Shown: in pieces, positions 51,100 through 61,045 of the stretch
How positions within the stretch are numbered: position 1 is the stretch's first letter
How the letters are laid out: every line of letters begins with the position of its first letter
Assembly: GCF_029910095.1 (NCBI RefSeq)
Contig: NZ_CP094526.1
Span: 2,356,001 to 2,420,000, forward strand
From: Bradyrhizobium sp. ISRA464
GTDB lineage: Bacteria; Pseudomonadota; Alphaproteobacteria; Rhizobiales; Xanthobacteraceae
DNA: 64,000 nt
Direction: 5' to 3'
Translations under genes and position numbers: made by a program
The notes under the pieces: generated by a model
The model's database searches: none
Seen by the model: only the letters and a program-made list of their open reading frames with translations
Told to the model about the DNA's origin: nothing

Positions 51100-51951
51100 C
51101 TACTTCTTCACCGTCTTCGCCGGCGCCTTCGGTGGAGCCTGCGGCTTCTTCACCGGCTTGGAGTTGTCGTTGTCGACCGCGGTGTTGATGTCCTCGATCA
51201 GCCTGGTCACCCGCGCGGCGTTGCTGCCGAGATCGGCGTCGAAGTAACGCGAGGCCGAGCGGATATCGACGCGCGAGTCCTCGCCATCGGGCGTCACCCG
51301 GATCGAGACATCCTCGCGGAACCCCATGATCGGGGTGCGCGCCACCGCCTCGATCCGGCCGACGTTGCGCGGCGGCTGCGGCGCGCGCTCGTCGATGACG
51401 AGCCATTTGCGGCGGTTCACCAGCCGCAGCGTCAGCTCGAAGGCGCGGGTGGCCGGCACCTCGAGCTCGACGGTCTCGATGTCAGGATAGGCCCGGCGCT
51501 GCTGCTCGGCCGAATAGAGGCCGGCATAGACCGCAGGATTGGTGCCTTCACCAGTGCGTAGGCGCGCCAGCGCCTCGAATTTCGGCGGGTCGATCGGATC
51601 GGTGGTGACGTCGTAGATCCGCGGCAGCTTGCGGTACTGATAGAGGAGGTAGGCGGGGTAGGCGAGCACGGCAGCGTCGATCAGCAAGGCGAGCAGGATC
51701 CGGCCCATGCCGCGGGTGCCGTTCTGCCAGATTGCGGCGAAGGCGCCGAGGCCGACCAGGATCGAGAGGCCGGCGCAGCCGAGCGCGCCGAAGAAGGTCG
51801 CCAGTGCCGGCTTCACCTCCAGGAATCCGAAGCGGACGATGAGGATCGAAACCAGCACCGCGACGACGGAGAAGATGGCGAGGTTGCGTGACCAGGTGGC
51901 GAGACCGGACACGGGCTCCTGCTGGTAGGGAGCGGAAAACCTGCGGGCCAT
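51100..51951 (-). CDS. DUF1499-family membrane protein
   Basis: A 283-aa protein starting MARRFSAPYQQEPVSG. About three hydrophobic segments (within residues 23-115) are followed by the DUF1499 domain (YPDIETVELEVPATRAFELTLRLVNRRKWLVIDERAPQPPRNVGRIEAVARTPIMGFREDVSIRV) and a Lys/Pro-rich tail. The ATG at 51951 was chosen because the in-frame extension upstream has no ribosome site. Its function is unknown. Confidence 0.8.
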   Translation of the reverse strand: MARRFSAPYQQEPVSGLATWSRNLAIFSVVAVLVSILIVRFGFLEVKPALATFFGALGCAGLSILVGLGAFAAIWQNGTRGMGRILLALLIDAAVLAYPAYLLYQYRKLPRIYDVTTDPIDPPKFEALARLRTGEGTNPAVYAGLYSAEQQRRAYPDIETVELEVPATRAFELTLRLVNRRKWLVIDERAPQPPRNVGRIEAVARTPIMGFREDVSIRVTPDGEDSRVDIRSASRYFDADLGSNAARVTRLIEDINTAVDNDNSKPVKKPQAPPKAPAKTVKK

Positions 51952-52085
51952 CGTCGAAAAAATCTCCCGGTTGAGATTCGCCGGGGCGACCAATGCCGCC
52001 GTGACTGATCCGTGTGAGACCACGGACCTGCGGCAAATTCAAGGGAATTTGGCCGGTGTTCTCACCCCTCTGGAGGGCCCCTCCA

Positions 52086-52223
52086 GGGGAGGGCTATCGC
52101 ATATGCTGATCACACTGCGCGTTCGATGCATGCGGTTTGGTTGGTCTACCCACAAGCCCGGCCATGACGACGTGGGGACGTCAGCCCCGGAGCCCGCCGA
52201 TGTCATATGCGATAGCCCTCCCC
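52086..52223. repeat. 20-bp inverted repeat around a 98-bp spacer
   Basis: GGGGAGGGCTATCGCATATG (52086-52105) and its exact complement at 52204-52223 flank 98 bp of non-coding DNA. The pairing continues outwards imperfectly into CTCCA/TTGGAG. It looks like a miniature inverted-repeat element, or a long stem in an intergenic RNA, between the DUF1499 gene and the acyl-CoA ligase gene. No coding frame is credible inside. Confidence 0.65.
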
Positions 52224-52248
52224 TTGGAGGGGAGGATGGGAGCCCGCA

Positions 52249-53877
52249 TCACGCCGCTGCTGTCGGGAGCCTGTAGTCCTTGAACTGGTCGCGCAGCGCC
52301 GTTTTCAGGATCTTGCCGGTTGCGGTGTGCGGAATGCCGTCGACGAAGGCGACGTCGTCGGGCATCCACCATTTCGCGATCTTGCCGTCCATGTATTTCA
52401 GGATGTCGTCGCGCGTGGCGCTCTGGCCCTGCTTGAGCTGCACGATCAGCAGCGGGCGCTCGTCCCATTTCGGATGATGGACGCCGATCACGGCCGCTTC
52501 CGCGACGGCAGGATGGCCGACCGCGAGGTTCTCGAGGTCAATCGACGAAATCCATTCGCCGCCGGACTTGATCACGTCCTTGGAGCGGTCTGTGATCCGC
52601 ATGTAGCCGTATGGGTCGATCGTGGAGACGTCGCCGGTGTCGAAATAGCCTTCCTCGTCGAGGATGTTGCTGTCGACCCTGAAATAGGCCTTTGCGATCG
52701 CAGGGCCGGAGACCTTCAGCCGCCCGAAGGTCCTGCCGTCCCACGGCAACTCCTTGCCGGCATCGTCGGTGATCTTCATCTGCACGCCGAACGGCGGATA
52801 GCCCTGAGTCTGCAGGACGTCGAGCCGTTCCTCGCCGGTGCGCTCGGAGAATGGCGGCTTGAGCGTGGCGAGCGTGCCGAGCGGGCTCATCTCGGTCATG
52901 CCCCAGGCGTGGCGCACCTGCGTCCCCATGTCGAGGAAAGCCTGGATCATCGAGCGCGGCATCGCCGAACCGCCGCACACCACCATCTGCAGATCCGGCA
53001 GCTTGAGATTGTTGGCCGCCATGTATTGCAGCAGCATCAGCCACACCGTCGGCACGCCGGCCGTATGCGTGACCTTCTCGGTCTGCATCAATTCATAGAC
53101 CGAGGCGCCGTCGAGCTTCGGGCCGGGCATCACGAGCTTGGTGCCCATCGAGGGGGCGGAGAAGGCGATGCCCCAGCTGTTGGCATGGAACAACGGGACG
53201 ACCGGAAGCATTGTGTCTGCGGCGGAGGTGCCGAGCGCGTCCTTCGAGTTGGCCATCAGCGCATGCAACACGTTGGACCGGTGCGAATAGAGCACACCCT
53301 TGGGATCGCCCGTCGTGCCGGACGTGTAGCACATCGCCGCCGCGGTGTTTTCGTCGAAGGTCTTCCACTGGAACTTGCCGTCAGACGCTGCGATCCAGTC
53401 TTCATAGGCGACCGCGTTCTTCAGCGTGGTCTGCGGCATATGCGCCTTGTCGGTCAGCACCACGTAGCGCTCGACGCTCGGCAGCTGGTCTGCAATTTTC
53501 TCCAGCACCGGAACGAAAGTGAGATCGGTGACGACGATGCGATCCTGGGCGTGGTTGACGATCCAGGCAATCTGTTCCGGAAACAGGCGCGGATTCACCG
53601 TATGGCAGATCGCGCCGATCCCCATGATGCCGTACCAGACCTCGAGATGGCGCCAGGTGTTCCAGGCGATGGTGGCGATGCGGTCGCCGAGCTTGATGCC
53701 GTCGCGTTCCAGGCTCTGCGAAACCTTCAGCGCGCGGGCATGGATCTCGGCGTAAGTGGTGCGATGAATGGGTCCTTCGACCGACCGTGTCACGACTTCC
53801 TGGGTGCCGTGATATTTCGCGGCGTGCTCAATAATCTTGTGACACAGCAAGGGCCAATCTTGCATCAAGCCAAGCAT
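52249..53877 (-). CDS. Long-chain/medium-chain fatty-acyl-CoA ligase
   Basis: A 542-aa AMP-forming acyl-CoA synthetase. It starts [24 protein letters not shown] after a GGAGGGATTT ribosome site. The AMP-binding motif is [20 protein letters not shown], then [27 protein letters not shown] and the catalytic Lys in [16 protein letters not shown]. It activates a carboxylic acid, probably a fatty or aromatic one, to a CoA thioester. It is divergent from the extensin-like gene. Confidence 0.87.
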   Translation of the reverse strand: MLGLMQDWPLLCHKIIEHAAKYHGTQEVVTRSVEGPIHRTTYAEIHARALKVSQSLERDGIKLGDRIATIAWNTWRHLEVWYGIMGIGAICHTVNPRLFPEQIAWIVNHAQDRIVVTDLTFVPVLEKIADQLPSVERYVVLTDKAHMPQTTLKNAVAYEDWIAASDGKFQWKTFDENTAAAMCYTSGTTGDPKGVLYSHRSNVLHALMANSKDALGTSAADTMLPVVPLFHANSWGIAFSAPSMGTKLVMPGPKLDGASVYELMQTEKVTHTAGVPTVWLMLLQYMAANNLKLPDLQMVVCGGSAMPRSMIQAFLDMGTQVRHAWGMTEMSPLGTLATLKPPFSERTGEERLDVLQTQGYPPFGVQMKITDDAGKELPWDGRTFGRLKVSGPAIAKAYFRVDSNILDEEGYFDTGDVSTIDPYGYMRITDRSKDVIKSGGEWISSIDLENLAVGHPAVAEAAVIGVHHPKWDERPLLIVQLKQGQSATRDDILKYMDGKIAKWWMPDDVAFVDGIPHTATGKILKTALRDQFKDYRLPTAAA

Positions 53878-53953
53878 ACGCAAATCCCTCCTCAATCCTC
53901 GCGCATGATCCGCCGGCATCTTGGGCGGCCGGCAGTGAAATCATGGAATTGAC

Positions 53954-55120
53954 ATGAACTTTAGCGCGGAGAAAGCAAGCCGAAAATGGGCTGATGGCGC
54001 GTTTCGTCGCGGAGGCGCGGCAATAGTTACCGCCGTTGCAGCGTTGCTCTGGCTTGGCATGCAAGCTAGTCCGGCAGAGGCCGCCCGGCATTCGGCAGGC
54101 TTTCCATGGGATGACCTGTTCCGCACCCGCCCGGTGAAGCCGCGCGTGGTCAAGCGCCGCGCCGCCGTGCCATTGCCGAAGCCGCGCCCCGCCGAGGCGC
54201 CGGCTGTGGCCGAGCCTGAGCAGCCCGCTGTCGTGACGCAGCCCCCGGCTGAGACGGCGCGGCCCACGGAGCCCGCCAAGCCTGCGGAGCCCCCAAAGCC
54301 GCCGGAGCCCGCCGCACCGCAGCCCTCGGCCTGCCGGCAGGCGTTGACCGAGGAGATCGCGATCGCGCCGAGCATCCCTGACATCCACGGGCCCGGCGGC
54401 TGCGGCGGCGAGGACCTTGTGCGGCTGGAGGCGATCGTGCTGCCGGACAAGCGGAAGGTCGCGGTGAAGCCGGCTGCGATCCTCCGCTGCAAGATGGCAA
54501 CCGCGATCGCTGATTGGGTTCGCACCGACATCGCCCCGCTCGCCGAGGGTCTCGGCAGCACGGTCAGCGATCTCGATAATTTCGACTCCTTCGAGTGCCG
54601 CGGCCGCAACCGGGTGGTCGGCGCGCAACTCTCCGAGCATGGCCGCGCCAATGCGCTCGACGTGCGCGCCTTCAAGCTCGCCAACGGCAGATCGATCTCG
54701 CTGACCGACCGCACGGTGCCGCGCAGCTTGCGCGAGACCGTGTTGCATTCGGTCTGCGCCCGCTTCTCCACCGTGCTGGGTCCGGGCTCAGACTGGTACC
54801 ATGAGGACCACATCCATCTCGACCTGATGGAGCGTCGCAACAACTACCGGATCTGCCAGTGGAACGTGTACGACCCGCTGCCGCAGGTCGCGCCGCTGCT
54901 GCCGGCCGCGCGCCCGGAGGATGCTCCGCCGCGCGAAGTGGCGGCAAAATCTGATGGGTCGAAGCCTGATGCGCCCGACGCTGACACGTCCAAGCGTGAC
55001 ACGTCAAAGGCTCACGGCAGCAAACCGGACGCAACGAAAGCAGAAGATGCGGCCGCACCCGCCGCCGCGGCAGCCAAGCCGCAGCCAACAAGAAAGCGCC
55101 GGCAAAGCCGGCGCCCTTGA
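53954..55120 (+). CDS. Extensin-like C-terminal domain protein
   Basis: A 388-aa envelope protein. The N-terminal segment IVTAVAALLWLGMQASPAEAA (about residues 24-44) is a signal peptide or anchor. A Pro-rich stretch (about 50-125) is followed by the extensin-like domain (about 125-300) with LSEHGRANALDVRAF and YHEDHIHLDLMERR, which resembles the metal-site motifs of D,D-peptidase-like folds. The tail is Ala, Lys and Pro rich. It could act on or bind peptidoglycan. Direct activity is inferred. Confidence 0.83.
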   Translation: MNFSAEKASRKWADGAFRRGGAAIVTAVAALLWLGMQASPAEAARHSAGFPWDDLFRTRPVKPRVVKRRAAVPLPKPRPAEAPAVAEPEQPAVVTQPPAETARPTEPAKPAEPPKPPEPAAPQPSACRQALTEEIAIAPSIPDIHGPGGCGGEDLVRLEAIVLPDKRKVAVKPAAILRCKMATAIADWVRTDIAPLAEGLGSTVSDLDNFDSFECRGRNRVVGAQLSEHGRANALDVRAFKLANGRSISLTDRTVPRSLRETVLHSVCARFSTVLGPGSDWYHEDHIHLDLMERRNNYRICQWNVYDPLPQVAPLLPAARPEDAPPREVAAKSDGSKPDAPDADTSKRDTSKAHGSKPDATKAEDAAAPAAAAAKPQPTRKRRQSRRP

Positions 55121-55144
55121 TGTCGTCCACGATGGTCGAGCGGA

Positions 55145-55822
55145 TCAGTAGGTCGTGTTGCCGCCGCCGCCCTGCAGCGCCATCCGCGAGTTGAACGGCG
55201 AGTCGCCATGCTTCGGCTCCAGCACCACCACGATGGTGCCGAGCTTGACGCGGTTGTAGAGGTCGATGACGTCTTCGTTGGTCATGCGGATGCAGCCCGA
55301 CGAGATCGACGCGCCGATATATTCCGGCTGGTTGGTGCCGTGGATGCGGAACAGCGTGTCCTTGCCGCCCGAGTAGAGATACATCGCGCGCGAGCCCATC
55401 GGATTATCCGGGCCCGGGGCCACGTAGCTGGGAACGCCAAGGCGGGAGATCTCGCCGGGGGTCGGGTGCCAGGCCGGCCATTCGGTCATGGCGCCAACCT
55501 TGGCAATGCCGGACCATGCCATCGCCTCTTCGCCGACGGTGATGCCGTAGCGGATCGCCTTGCCGCCGTCCATCACGTAGTAGAGGTAGTGGTTGTCGGA
55601 ATCGACCACGATCGAGCCGGGGGCTTCCTTGCGGTGATATTCGACGATGGCGCGGCGGAACGGCTCGGCGACCGGCGTCTTGACGAAGGTGCTCTTCGCC
55701 AGCAGTTCCTTGTCGCGCGGCTTGAAGTTCGCGGTGTTTGTTGCCTCGTAGGTCGTGGCCTGCATGCAGCCCGACAACATCAGGCCCGCGGCCAGAATCC
55801 CGAAGGTAACTTTGAGCGACAT
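55145..55822 (-). CDS. L,D-transpeptidase (YkuD family) lipoprotein
   Basis: A 225-aa protein starting MSLKVTFGILAAGLMLSGC, with a lipobox (LSGC) for lipidation. The YkuD catalytic motif is HGTNQPEYIGASISSGCIRM with the nucleophilic Cys, and a second segment is YYVMDGGKAIRYGITVG. It cross-links peptidoglycan stems or attaches proteins to them. The ATG at 55822 was chosen because it begins the lipoprotein signal sequence. It converges on the extensin-like gene. Confidence 0.9.
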   Translation of the reverse strand: MSLKVTFGILAAGLMLSGCMQATTYEATNTANFKPRDKELLAKSTFVKTPVAEPFRRAIVEYHRKEAPGSIVVDSDNHYLYYVMDGGKAIRYGITVGEEAMAWSGIAKVGAMTEWPAWHPTPGEISRLGVPSYVAPGPDNPMGSRAMYLYSGGKDTLFRIHGTNQPEYIGASISSGCIRMTNEDVIDLYNRVKLGTIVVVLEPKHGDSPFNSRMALQGGGGNTTY

Positions 55823-56158
55823 GATACGGTCCAATCGAAAATCCGCGCCCCAAAGCGCCATTATTGCGCCCCAAACGCCACGATTCCATTAATGGCATTA
55901 TTGCCGAACCCCTCCGTCATTCCCAGCGTTTAGATGCTCTTCCCGCGTTGCGGGACGCCATCTGTGGCTTTTTTGCCGCAAGTTTTCTGGCGCTGGGCCG
56001 TCTTTCTGTGCAAACAGGCAACGGTCGGGAAGGGGGACGTCGCGTCGCCGCCACCTAGCCGCCACAAATCGGGGCGGCCGATTCATGTGCCGGTCATGAA
56101 CCGCCAGCCAGAATCGGGCTAAGTCCACGAGTCTGCCAGCCGTTTCCCGGAGTTCCTT
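55823..56158. other. Gene-free gap with small palindromes
   Basis: This 336-bp gap between divergent genes holds CCATTAATGG at 55886-55895 and a TCCCGC-GTT-GCGGGA hairpin at 55941-55955. No gene, riboswitch or repeat family could be supported. Confidence 0.5.
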
Positions 56159-57136
56159 ATGCTGTCGGTGTTCGTTCCCTCCGATACGTCCCTCAAGAAG
56201 ACCGCCGCCACCGACCTCGCGGGGCTGCCCGACAACGCGGTCTGGGTCGATCTGGTGAACCCGACCGTGGAGGAGGACCGGGCCGTCGAGAGGCTGGCCA
56301 AGATCGCGGTCCCGACGCGGGAAGACATGCAGGAGATCGAGATCTCCAGCCGGCTCTATATCGAGAACGGCGCGCGCTACATGACCGCAACGCTGATGTG
56401 CCAGTCCGACACTGATATGCCACGGACCACGGCCGTCACTTTCATCCTGACCGGCCATCGCCTTGTCACGGTGCGCTACGACCTGCCCAAGCCATTCGCG
56501 CTGGTTGAGAACAAGCTGGCGCGCGCCTGCCCGCCCGGCATCACCGGCGAGCAGGTGCTGATGGAACTTCTGGACGCGGTGATCGACCGCTGCGCCGACA
56601 TTCTGGAGCGCTGCGGCGCCGATATCGACCAGGTCTCGCATGACATTTTCGAGCCCGAAAGCGAGCGCCATGGCCACGCCAAGCAATATTCGCAGATCCT
56701 GATCGCCATCGGCCGCAAGGGTGACCTGACCTCGAAGGTCCGTGAGAGCCTGGTCTCGATCGGCCGCCTCGTCACCTTCCTGTCCGCTGTCGTGGAAGGG
56801 GTGAAATGGTCGAAGGATATGCGCGAGCAGCTCAAGACCATGCAGCGTGACGTGGCGTCACTGACGGACCACGCCTCCTATCTCTCCAACAAGATCACCT
56901 TCGTGCTCGACGCCATGCTCGGCGTCGTCAACCTCGAGCAGAACAACATCATCAAGCTGTTCTCGGTGATGGCGGTGGTGTTGATGCCGCCGACGCTGAT
57001 CGCCTCGATCTACGGCATGAACTTCAAGGTGATGCCGGAACTCGAATGGACGCACGGCTATCCGCTGGCACTCGTCGCCATGCTCGCCGCGGCGATCGTG
57101 CCGTACTGGATCTTCAAGTGGAAGAAGTGGCTGTAA
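56159..57136 (+). CDS. corA: CorA-family magnesium transporter
   Basis: A 325-aa membrane protein that imports Mg2+ (also Co2+/Ni2+) as a pentamer. The C-terminal signature YGMNFKVMPELEW and two hydrophobic segments at the end (about 255-320) are typical. It starts MLSVFVPSDTSL with an ATG at 56159. No magnesium riboswitch is visible upstream. Confidence 0.92.
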   Translation: MLSVFVPSDTSLKKTAATDLAGLPDNAVWVDLVNPTVEEDRAVERLAKIAVPTREDMQEIEISSRLYIENGARYMTATLMCQSDTDMPRTTAVTFILTGHRLVTVRYDLPKPFALVENKLARACPPGITGEQVLMELLDAVIDRCADILERCGADIDQVSHDIFEPESERHGHAKQYSQILIAIGRKGDLTSKVRESLVSIGRLVTFLSAVVEGVKWSKDMREQLKTMQRDVASLTDHASYLSNKITFVLDAMLGVVNLEQNNIIKLFSVMAVVLMPPTLIASIYGMNFKVMPELEWTHGYPLALVAMLAAAIVPYWIFKWKKWL

Positions 57137-57275
57137 GGCCTGTTTTCAGCGCGTGCGTCGCGTTTTGGGATTGCGGCGGGCTGCCTTATTTCCTCTCCTA
57201 AAATTTGAGTGTTGCGCTGAACGTTTGGGCGAAACTTGTCTGCGATAACGCCAGTCTCGAAGCCGGAGGACAGCA

Positions 57276-57497
57276 ATGGTTGAGAAAATCATAACGCCAC
57301 GGCGTAACGTCATCGACTTTGCGCGCTATCAACGAGACCGCGCAGCAGGCAAGGTGCAGGCGATCTCGCCGAGGCTTTGCCGATACTGTGGCGCTGCGTT
57401 GCTGGACGGTGAAGACGAAGACGACTGCTCCAGCGCGTTGAATGACGTCGCGCTGCGGCCGCTTGAGAAGAAGCCGCGCAGGTTCTACGCGGAATAG
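57276..57497 (+). CDS. Small hypothetical protein with a CxxC motif
   Basis: A 73-aa protein starting MVEKIITPRRNVIDFARYQ. CRYCGAALLDGEDEDDC contains three Cys and could form part of a zinc ribbon, but a fourth ligand is not evident. A GGAGGACAGCA ribosome site precedes the ATG at 57276. No family is recognised. It is followed by an SDR gene on the other strand. Confidence 0.65.
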   Translation: MVEKIITPRRNVIDFARYQRDRAAGKVQAISPRLCRYCGAALLDGEDEDDCSSALNDVALRPLEKKPRRFYAE

Positions 57498-57633
57498 AGG
57501 CAGAAGCCTCGGAGGCAGAAGCCTCCTTGCGTCGTTGCATCCGCAATCGAAGCAATCCCTGGAATACGGCCGCGGCGGCGGCCGGGGATCGCTTCGTCGC
57601 TCTCCCTCCCAGTAATGACGTCCCAACCCACTC

Positions 57634-58386
57634 TTATACGTGCTGACCACCGTTGATGTGGATCTCCGCACCGTTCACGTAAGAGCTGGTTTCCGTGCAT
57701 AGCACGTAGATGATCTTGGCGACCTCGTCCGGCGTGCCGAGGCGATGCATCGGGATCTGCTGGTCGACGATCTTCTCGGTGCCCGGCGACAGGATCGCGG
57801 TGTCGATCTCGCCCGGCGCGATCGCGTTGACGCGGACGCCGACGCGGCCGAAGTCCGATGCCATCTCGCGCGTCAGAGCCGCCAGCGCCGCCTTCGACGT
57901 CGCATAGGCCGCGCCGGCAAAGGGATGCACGCGGGAGCCCGCGATCGAGGTGACGTTCACCACCGCGCCGCGCGCGTGCTTCAACTCCTCGATCAGCCCG
58001 CGCGCGATCATGATCGGCGCGAAGAAGTTGACGTGAAAAACCTGGTTCCAGGTTTCGACATCGGTATCCATGGTGCCGAGCCGTCCACCGCCCGGAGCTT
58101 TCGGCGAGATCGCGGCATTGTTCACCAGCGCATGGAGTTCGTCGTTTTCGAGCCGTCGCCTGATTTCGGAGATCGCGCGCACGGTGTCGTCGTGGCTGCC
58201 GAGGTCGACCTCGATATGGTCTTCCGGCCCCGCGCCCCACGGACAGACTTCGGGAAAGGCGTGCCGCGAGCAGGTGATGACGCGCCAGCCGGCGGATGAG
58301 AACCGGATCGCGGTGGCATGGCCGATGCCGCGGCTGGCGCCGGTCAGGAGCAGCGTGCGGCGGGGCGCGTTGGATGTGGGAGGCAT
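57634..58386 (-). CDS. SDR-family oxidoreductase
   Basis: A 250-aa short-chain dehydrogenase with TGASRGIGHA (cofactor site), NNAAI, the catalytic Ser in VNVTSIAGS, YATSK and NGGQHV at the end. The start ATG is at 58386. It is next to pdxH on the same strand (41-bp gap). Substrate unknown. Confidence 0.87.
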   Translation of the reverse strand: MPPTSNAPRRTLLLTGASRGIGHATAIRFSSAGWRVITCSRHAFPEVCPWGAGPEDHIEVDLGSHDDTVRAISEIRRRLENDELHALVNNAAISPKAPGGGRLGTMDTDVETWNQVFHVNFFAPIMIARGLIEELKHARGAVVNVTSIAGSRVHPFAGAAYATSKAALAALTREMASDFGRVGVRVNAIAPGEIDTAILSPGTEKIVDQQIPMHRLGTPDEVAKIIYVLCTETSSYVNGAEIHINGGQHV

Positions 58387-58427
58387 GGGGACCTTTCAGC
58401 GTTGAACGGCGTCAGCGTCCGTTGGCA

Positions 58428-59069
58428 TCAGGGATAGAGCCGCACTTTCGACCACGCGCTGCCGGCGCCGTCGCGGCGGAATTCGATGCGGTCGTGCAGG
58501 CGGAACGGTCGGTCATGCCAGAACTCGATGCGCACCGGCGTGATCCGCCATCCGCTCCAGCCCGGCGGGCGCGGCACCTCGCCGATGAGGTATTTCGCAC
58601 CGACCTTGGCGATCGCCTGCTCGAAGGCGAAGCGGCTCTCCAGCGGCTGCGATTGCTTGCTGGCCCATGCGCCGATCTGCGCCTGCTTCGGCCGCGTGGC
58701 GAAATAAGCATCGGCCTCGGCATCGGTCACTGGCGCGACCAGCCCGCGGATGCGCACCTGACGGCGCAGCGATTTCCAGTGAAACAGCAAAGCCGCCTTC
58801 GGGTTTGCGGCCAATTCGCGGCCCTTGGCGGAGGCGATGTGGCTGTAGAAGACGAAGCCATCGGCATCGAAGCCCTTCATCAGCACCATCCGTACGTCGG
58901 GCAGCCCGTCGGCGTCGACGGTGGCGAGCGCCATCGCATTCGGATCATTCGGCTCGGACTTGGCAGCCTCCGCAAACCATTCACCGAACAGCGCGAACGG
59001 CTCCTCCGCCGCTGTAAAATCACCCGATGTTAACGGTGTCGGGTGTTTGATGGAGGTCGTGTCGGTCAT
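58428..59069 (-). CDS. pdxH: Pyridoxamine 5'-phosphate oxidase
   Basis: A 213-aa FMN-dependent enzyme making pyridoxal 5'-phosphate, essential for PLP enzymes. It contains [49 protein letters not shown], the [12 protein letters not shown] motif and a C-terminal WSKVRLYP. Length matches the family. It starts ATG 59069. A lipoprotein-like gene begins on the opposite strand from about 59112. Confidence 0.93.
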   Translation of the reverse strand: MTDTTSIKHPTPLTSGDFTAAEEPFALFGEWFAEAAKSEPNDPNAMALATVDADGLPDVRMVLMKGFDADGFVFYSHIASAKGRELAANPKAALLFHWKSLRRQVRIRGLVAPVTDAEADAYFATRPKQAQIGAWASKQSQPLESRFAFEQAIAKVGAKYLIGEVPRPPGWSGWRITPVRIEFWHDRPFRLHDRIEFRRDGAGSAWSKVRLYP

Positions 59070-59111
59070 GTCAGGGGTCCCGATTTGCTTCCGCCCGCGT
59101 CACAAAACGCG

Positions 59112-59585
59112 TTGCTCGCCCTATATAGGGCATGGGGGCGCATTGGCCTATCGGCGATCCGTCCCGCAGGCACGGTGGTTATACTGATTCTCATCGGTGT
59201 CGGCGCAAGCGGCTGCAGCCTGTCGCAGGTCGATGCCTTCGCGCGGATGGACGACAAGGATGTGACGGGCTCGATCCGCGCGACGCCGGTTAACGCGGTG
59301 GCGCCGACCGACAGCGACCTTGCCTTCGCTCGCAACGCTGCCTCCGACGTGCTGACCAAGGGCGACAAGGATTCCAGCCAGCCCTGGGAGAATCCGCAGA
59401 CCGGTGCGCGCGGATCGGTGACGCCGCTGGCTCAGGCCTATTCGGGCGAGGATGGCCGGGTCTGCCGCGACTTCCTCGCAAGCTACGTCAACGGAACTAC
59501 CGAGAGTTGGTTGCAGGGCGCTGCCTGCAAGACTGGACGAGGACGGTGGGAAATCCGTAGCATGACGCCGTGGAGAAAGTCCTGA
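59112..59585 (+). CDS. Putative surface lipoprotein (17 kDa antigen-like/RT0821-like)
   Basis: A protein of about 157 aa with a lipobox in LILIGVGASGC. A C-terminal block (LAQAYSGEDGRVCRDFLASYVNGTTESWLQGAACKTGRGRWEIRSM) fits the 17 kDa surface antigen-like pattern. The start is uncertain: TTG at 59112 gives a plausible lipoprotein signal, GTG at 59175 gives a very short one, and GTG at 59043 overlaps pdxH. It would sit in the outer membrane. Function unknown. Confidence 0.6.
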   Translation: MLALYRAWGRIGLSAIRPAGTVVILILIGVGASGCSLSQVDAFARMDDKDVTGSIRATPVNAVAPTDSDLAFARNAASDVLTKGDKDSSQPWENPQTGARGSVTPLAQAYSGEDGRVCRDFLASYVNGTTESWLQGAACKTGRGRWEIRSMTPWRKS

Positions 59586-59720
59586 GCGCCGTCGGTATTT
59601 TGAGGTGGCGACGGCGCCGGGCTAGTTGCAAAAATGCCACTGAACCCCCAGATGAAGGCAAAGTGGGCCCGGACGGGTTCCTGATTCTGGACTGATTTTC
59701 CCGTGAAGGAGACCTGACGG

Positions 59721-60680
59721 ATGCGCGACCCCTATGAAGTCTTGGGGGTGCAGCGGAGCGCCAGCGCTGCGACGATCAAGAGCGCCTATCGCAAGCTCGC
59801 CAAGAAGCATCATCCCGACAATAATAAGGGTGATCCCAAGGCGGCCGCCCGCTTTGCCGAGATCAATTCCGCCAACGAGATCATCGGCGACGAGGACAAG
59901 CGCCGGCAGTTCGACCGAGGCGAGATCGATGCCGAAGGCAAGCCGCGCTTCCAGGGATTCCCCGGCGGCGGCGCCGGTGCCAGCGGCCGTGCCGGTCCGG
60001 GCGGCTTCGAGTACAGCTTCCGCACCGGCCCGGGCGGTGGCATGGGCGGCGGCAGCTTCGAGGACATCCTCAACAGCATGTTCGGCAACGCGACCCGCGC
60101 TGGCCGCGCCGGGCGATCAAGCCCGTTTGAATTCGACGCCGGCGGCGGGGTCGGGGTCGACCTCGACCTTTCGGTTGCCATGACGGTGTCGCTGGAGGAA
60201 TCTGTCAAGGGCGGCGAGAAACGCGTTCGGCTGCCGACCGGCCGCGAGCTCAATGTCAAGATTCCCGCAGGCGTCGCCGCCGGCCAGCAGATCCGGCTGA
60301 AGGGACAGGGGGAGACCGCGCGCGGCCATCCGCCCGGCGATCTCCTGATCACGATCTCGATCGCGCCGCATCCGTTCTTCAAGGTCGACGGCAACGATCT
60401 CAGGATCGACTTGCCGATCACGCTGTATGAGGCGGTGCTCGGCAGCAAGGTCCGCGTGCCGACGCTCGGCAGCGCAGTCGAACTGTCGATCCCGAAGAAT
60501 ACCTCCAGCGGCCGCACCTTCCGCCTCAAGGGCAAGGGTCTGCCGAAGGCGGGCGCGACCGGCGACCTCTACGTCACCACCCGCATCATCCTTCCCGACG
60601 GCAACGATGGCGATCTTGAGGCATTGATGCAGACGTGGCGGGATCGACACCCCTACAATCCGCGCAGCGATCTCGGCTGA
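59721..60680 (+). CDS. DnaJ-class co-chaperone (CbpA-like)
   Basis: A 319-aa protein with an N-terminal J domain (MRDPYEVLGVQRSASAATIKSAYRKLAKKHHPDNNKGD, with HPD) and a Gly-rich linker (about 75-115) followed by the DnaJ C-terminal client-binding domain (VDLDLSVAMTVSLEESVKGGEKRVRLPTGRELNVKIPAGV and VDGNDLRIDLPITLYEAVLGSKVRVPTL). It lacks the zinc-finger region of DnaJ, so it is the CbpA type, stimulating DnaK-type ATPases. The ATG at 59721 follows a GAAGGAGACC site. Confidence 0.9.
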   Translation: MRDPYEVLGVQRSASAATIKSAYRKLAKKHHPDNNKGDPKAAARFAEINSANEIIGDEDKRRQFDRGEIDAEGKPRFQGFPGGGAGASGRAGPGGFEYSFRTGPGGGMGGGSFEDILNSMFGNATRAGRAGRSSPFEFDAGGGVGVDLDLSVAMTVSLEESVKGGEKRVRLPTGRELNVKIPAGVAAGQQIRLKGQGETARGHPPGDLLITISIAPHPFFKVDGNDLRIDLPITLYEAVLGSKVRVPTLGSAVELSIPKNTSSGRTFRLKGKGLPKAGATGDLYVTTRIILPDGNDGDLEALMQTWRDRHPYNPRSDLG

Positions 60681-61045
60681 CAGCCGACAGCGCTCGAGAT
60701 GCGAAACTGAACTGCCCCGGAGTCGTCCGGGGTAGACGGTGTGCATCGCAACCGCGTTAAAGCATGGCAGGCCGCTCCGTCCAGTTCTGCGGCGAGCAGA
60801 CGGTCCGGGCAGCGGATGAAGGAGTGCGGCCTCGAGAGGGGGACCAGCGCGGTACAAAACCCCAATCGAGGCCGCGAGCGCCGATCGGCGGATCGAGCGC
60901 AGATCATCTTCGCGTGATCATCCGGTGCGATATTGAGACGCGCCAATGACACGATTCGAAATTTTCAATGTCCGAATTGGGACGTCGAATGAGGCAAGAT
61001 TCATTCAACGTCGGCACGTCGTGGCTTCCTCCGTAGAATTGCGGG
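60681..61045. terminator. Gene-free gap with a GC hairpin after the DnaJ-like gene
   Basis: CCCCGGA at 60715-60721 pairs with TCCGGGG at 60726-60732 over GTCG, 34 bp after the stop. No T tract follows, so termination is uncertain. The rest of the gap, to the anti-sigma gene, shows no clear feature. Confidence 0.4.
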
